A DNA stretch of 5,691 nucleotides, from contig JAIXYF010000010.1 of NCBI GenBank assembly GCA_027490345.1, positions 1 to 5,691 of the forward strand, given 5' to 3'. Made by a program: the position numbers and the translations under genes. How positions within the stretch are numbered: position 1 is the first letter of the stretch; each line of letters starts with the position of its first letter. Positions 5,225 to 5,691 of this stretch are shown here, in pieces. This DNA is from Novosphingobium sp. GTDB lineage: Bacteria; Pseudomonadota; Alphaproteobacteria; Sphingomonadales; Sphingomonadaceae. A model generated the notes under the pieces. The model was not told the origin of the DNA. It did no database searches and was given only the letters and a program-made list of their open reading frames with translations.

Positions 5225-5691
5225 TCAGGTGGCAGACCAGCCCGCATCGATCACCAGGCTCGATCCCGTGACCACCCGCGCCGCATCGCTTGCCAGGTAA
5301 AGCACCGAGGCCGCGGTCTGCTCAGGGCTGATCGGCTCCTTGATATGCGCCACGCTGAGGTACTGTTCATAAACCTGTTCCTGCGTCAGCCCGGCGCGCG
5401 CCGCGATTTCGCTCGCGGTGTGCTCCACCATCGGGGTGGGCAGAAAGCCCGGGCACACTGCGTTGACCGTGATGCCATAGGCGCCCAGTTCCGCCGCCAT
5501 GGTCTTGGTCATGCCGATCATCGCGTGCTTCGATGCGCAATAATGGCCAAAGCCGGGCGTACCGATCATCCCCGCGACCGAGGCGATATTGATGATCCGG
5601 CCGCCCGCGCCGCCCGCAATCATCACCGGCACCGCCGCGCGGCTCATCCGCCAGCCGCCGGTCAGGTTCACCGCGATGGTCGTCTCGAACG
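5225..5691 (-). CDS. Short-chain dehydrogenase/reductase, N-terminus cut by window edge
   Basis: The last 154 residues of a classical SDR; about 100 N-terminal residues, including the Gly-rich NAD(P)-binding motif, lie beyond the right edge. Catalytic residues are visible: N8 in VNLTGG (numbering from the edge), S37 in IINIASVAG, and Y50/K54 in YCASK, followed by the usual NAVCPGFLPTPM segment (76-87) and a C-terminus ASDAARVVTGSSLVIDAGW. These support an NAD(P)-dependent oxidoreductase acting on an alcohol or ketone. The inserted lid (about 88-118, HTASEIAARAGLTQEQVYEQ) and the ending resemble 3-hydroxybutyrate- or hydroxysteroid-type SDRs, but the substrate cannot be assigned. It heads the visible part of the operon, and the true first gene and promoter are probably outside the window. 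Confidence 0.93.
   Translation of the reverse strand, partial: FETTIAVNLTGGWRMSRAAVPVMIAGGAGGRIINIASVAGMIGTPGFGHYCASKHAMIGMTKTMAAELGAYGITVNAVCPGFLPTPMVEHTASEIAARAGLTQEQVYEQYLSVAHIKEPISPEQTAASVLYLASDAARVVTGSSLVIDAGWSAT

Noticed and set aside
1..5691. CRISPR array, tRNA, rRNA or insertion sequence
   Set aside because: No regularly spaced repeats, no cloverleaf-like segments, and no transposase motifs or paired terminal repeats were seen on either strand.

Overview
The window is 5,691 bases of mostly GC-rich DNA with every convincing gene on the minus strand, so transcription runs from high to low coordinates. The FNR-type regulator with a CX2CX7C cysteine cluster, the gene families and the G/C-heavy codon use point to an alphaproteobacterium, most likely a sphingomonad-type organism. 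That is inference from protein flavour and composition; there is no rRNA or other marker to prove it.

Right to middle (5691 to 1962): a tight series of five minus-strand genes. These are a short-chain dehydrogenase cut by the right edge (5225-5691), a DUF1330 protein (4865-5155), an MFS transporter of the metabolite:H+ symporter type (3519-4841), a CmcJ/NvfI-family oxidoreductase of the Fe(II)/2-oxoglutarate type (2572-3486) and a flavin reductase domain protein (1962-2447). Gaps are 69, 23, 32 and 124 bases with no clear terminator between them, so they read as one operon that takes up and oxidises a small organic molecule. A hairpin with a T-run (1926-1947) lies just after the last gene. 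The flavin reductase implies a partner monooxygenase that is not in the window.

Middle (1961 to 1690): this 272-base gap is the most interesting part. In minus-strand order it holds the end-of-operon hairpin, a consensus FNR box (TTGAC-N4-ATCAA, 1895-1908), a stretch with CU-rich anti-Shine-Dalgarno sequence inside an 8-bp inverted repeat, and a very strong intrinsic terminator (1763-1794). Placing an FNR-activated start about 41 bases from the box centre gives a transcript of about 95-100 nt that ends at the terminator. This looks like an FNR-controlled small regulatory RNA, in logic like enterobacterial FnrS. The alternative is an attenuated leader of the fnr gene next door.

Left (1689 to 1): the FNR-type oxygen sensor itself (994-1689), then about 570 bases without a secure gene (a possible small secreted protein or gene remnant at 774-974, and a very AT-rich stretch around 490-610 that probably holds a promoter). 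Last comes an unrecognised gene cut by the left edge (1-426), with lower GC than the operon and a textbook ribosome binding site. The base composition changes clearly between the left third and the rest, which suggests a junction between an accessory segment and a GC-rich metabolic segment.
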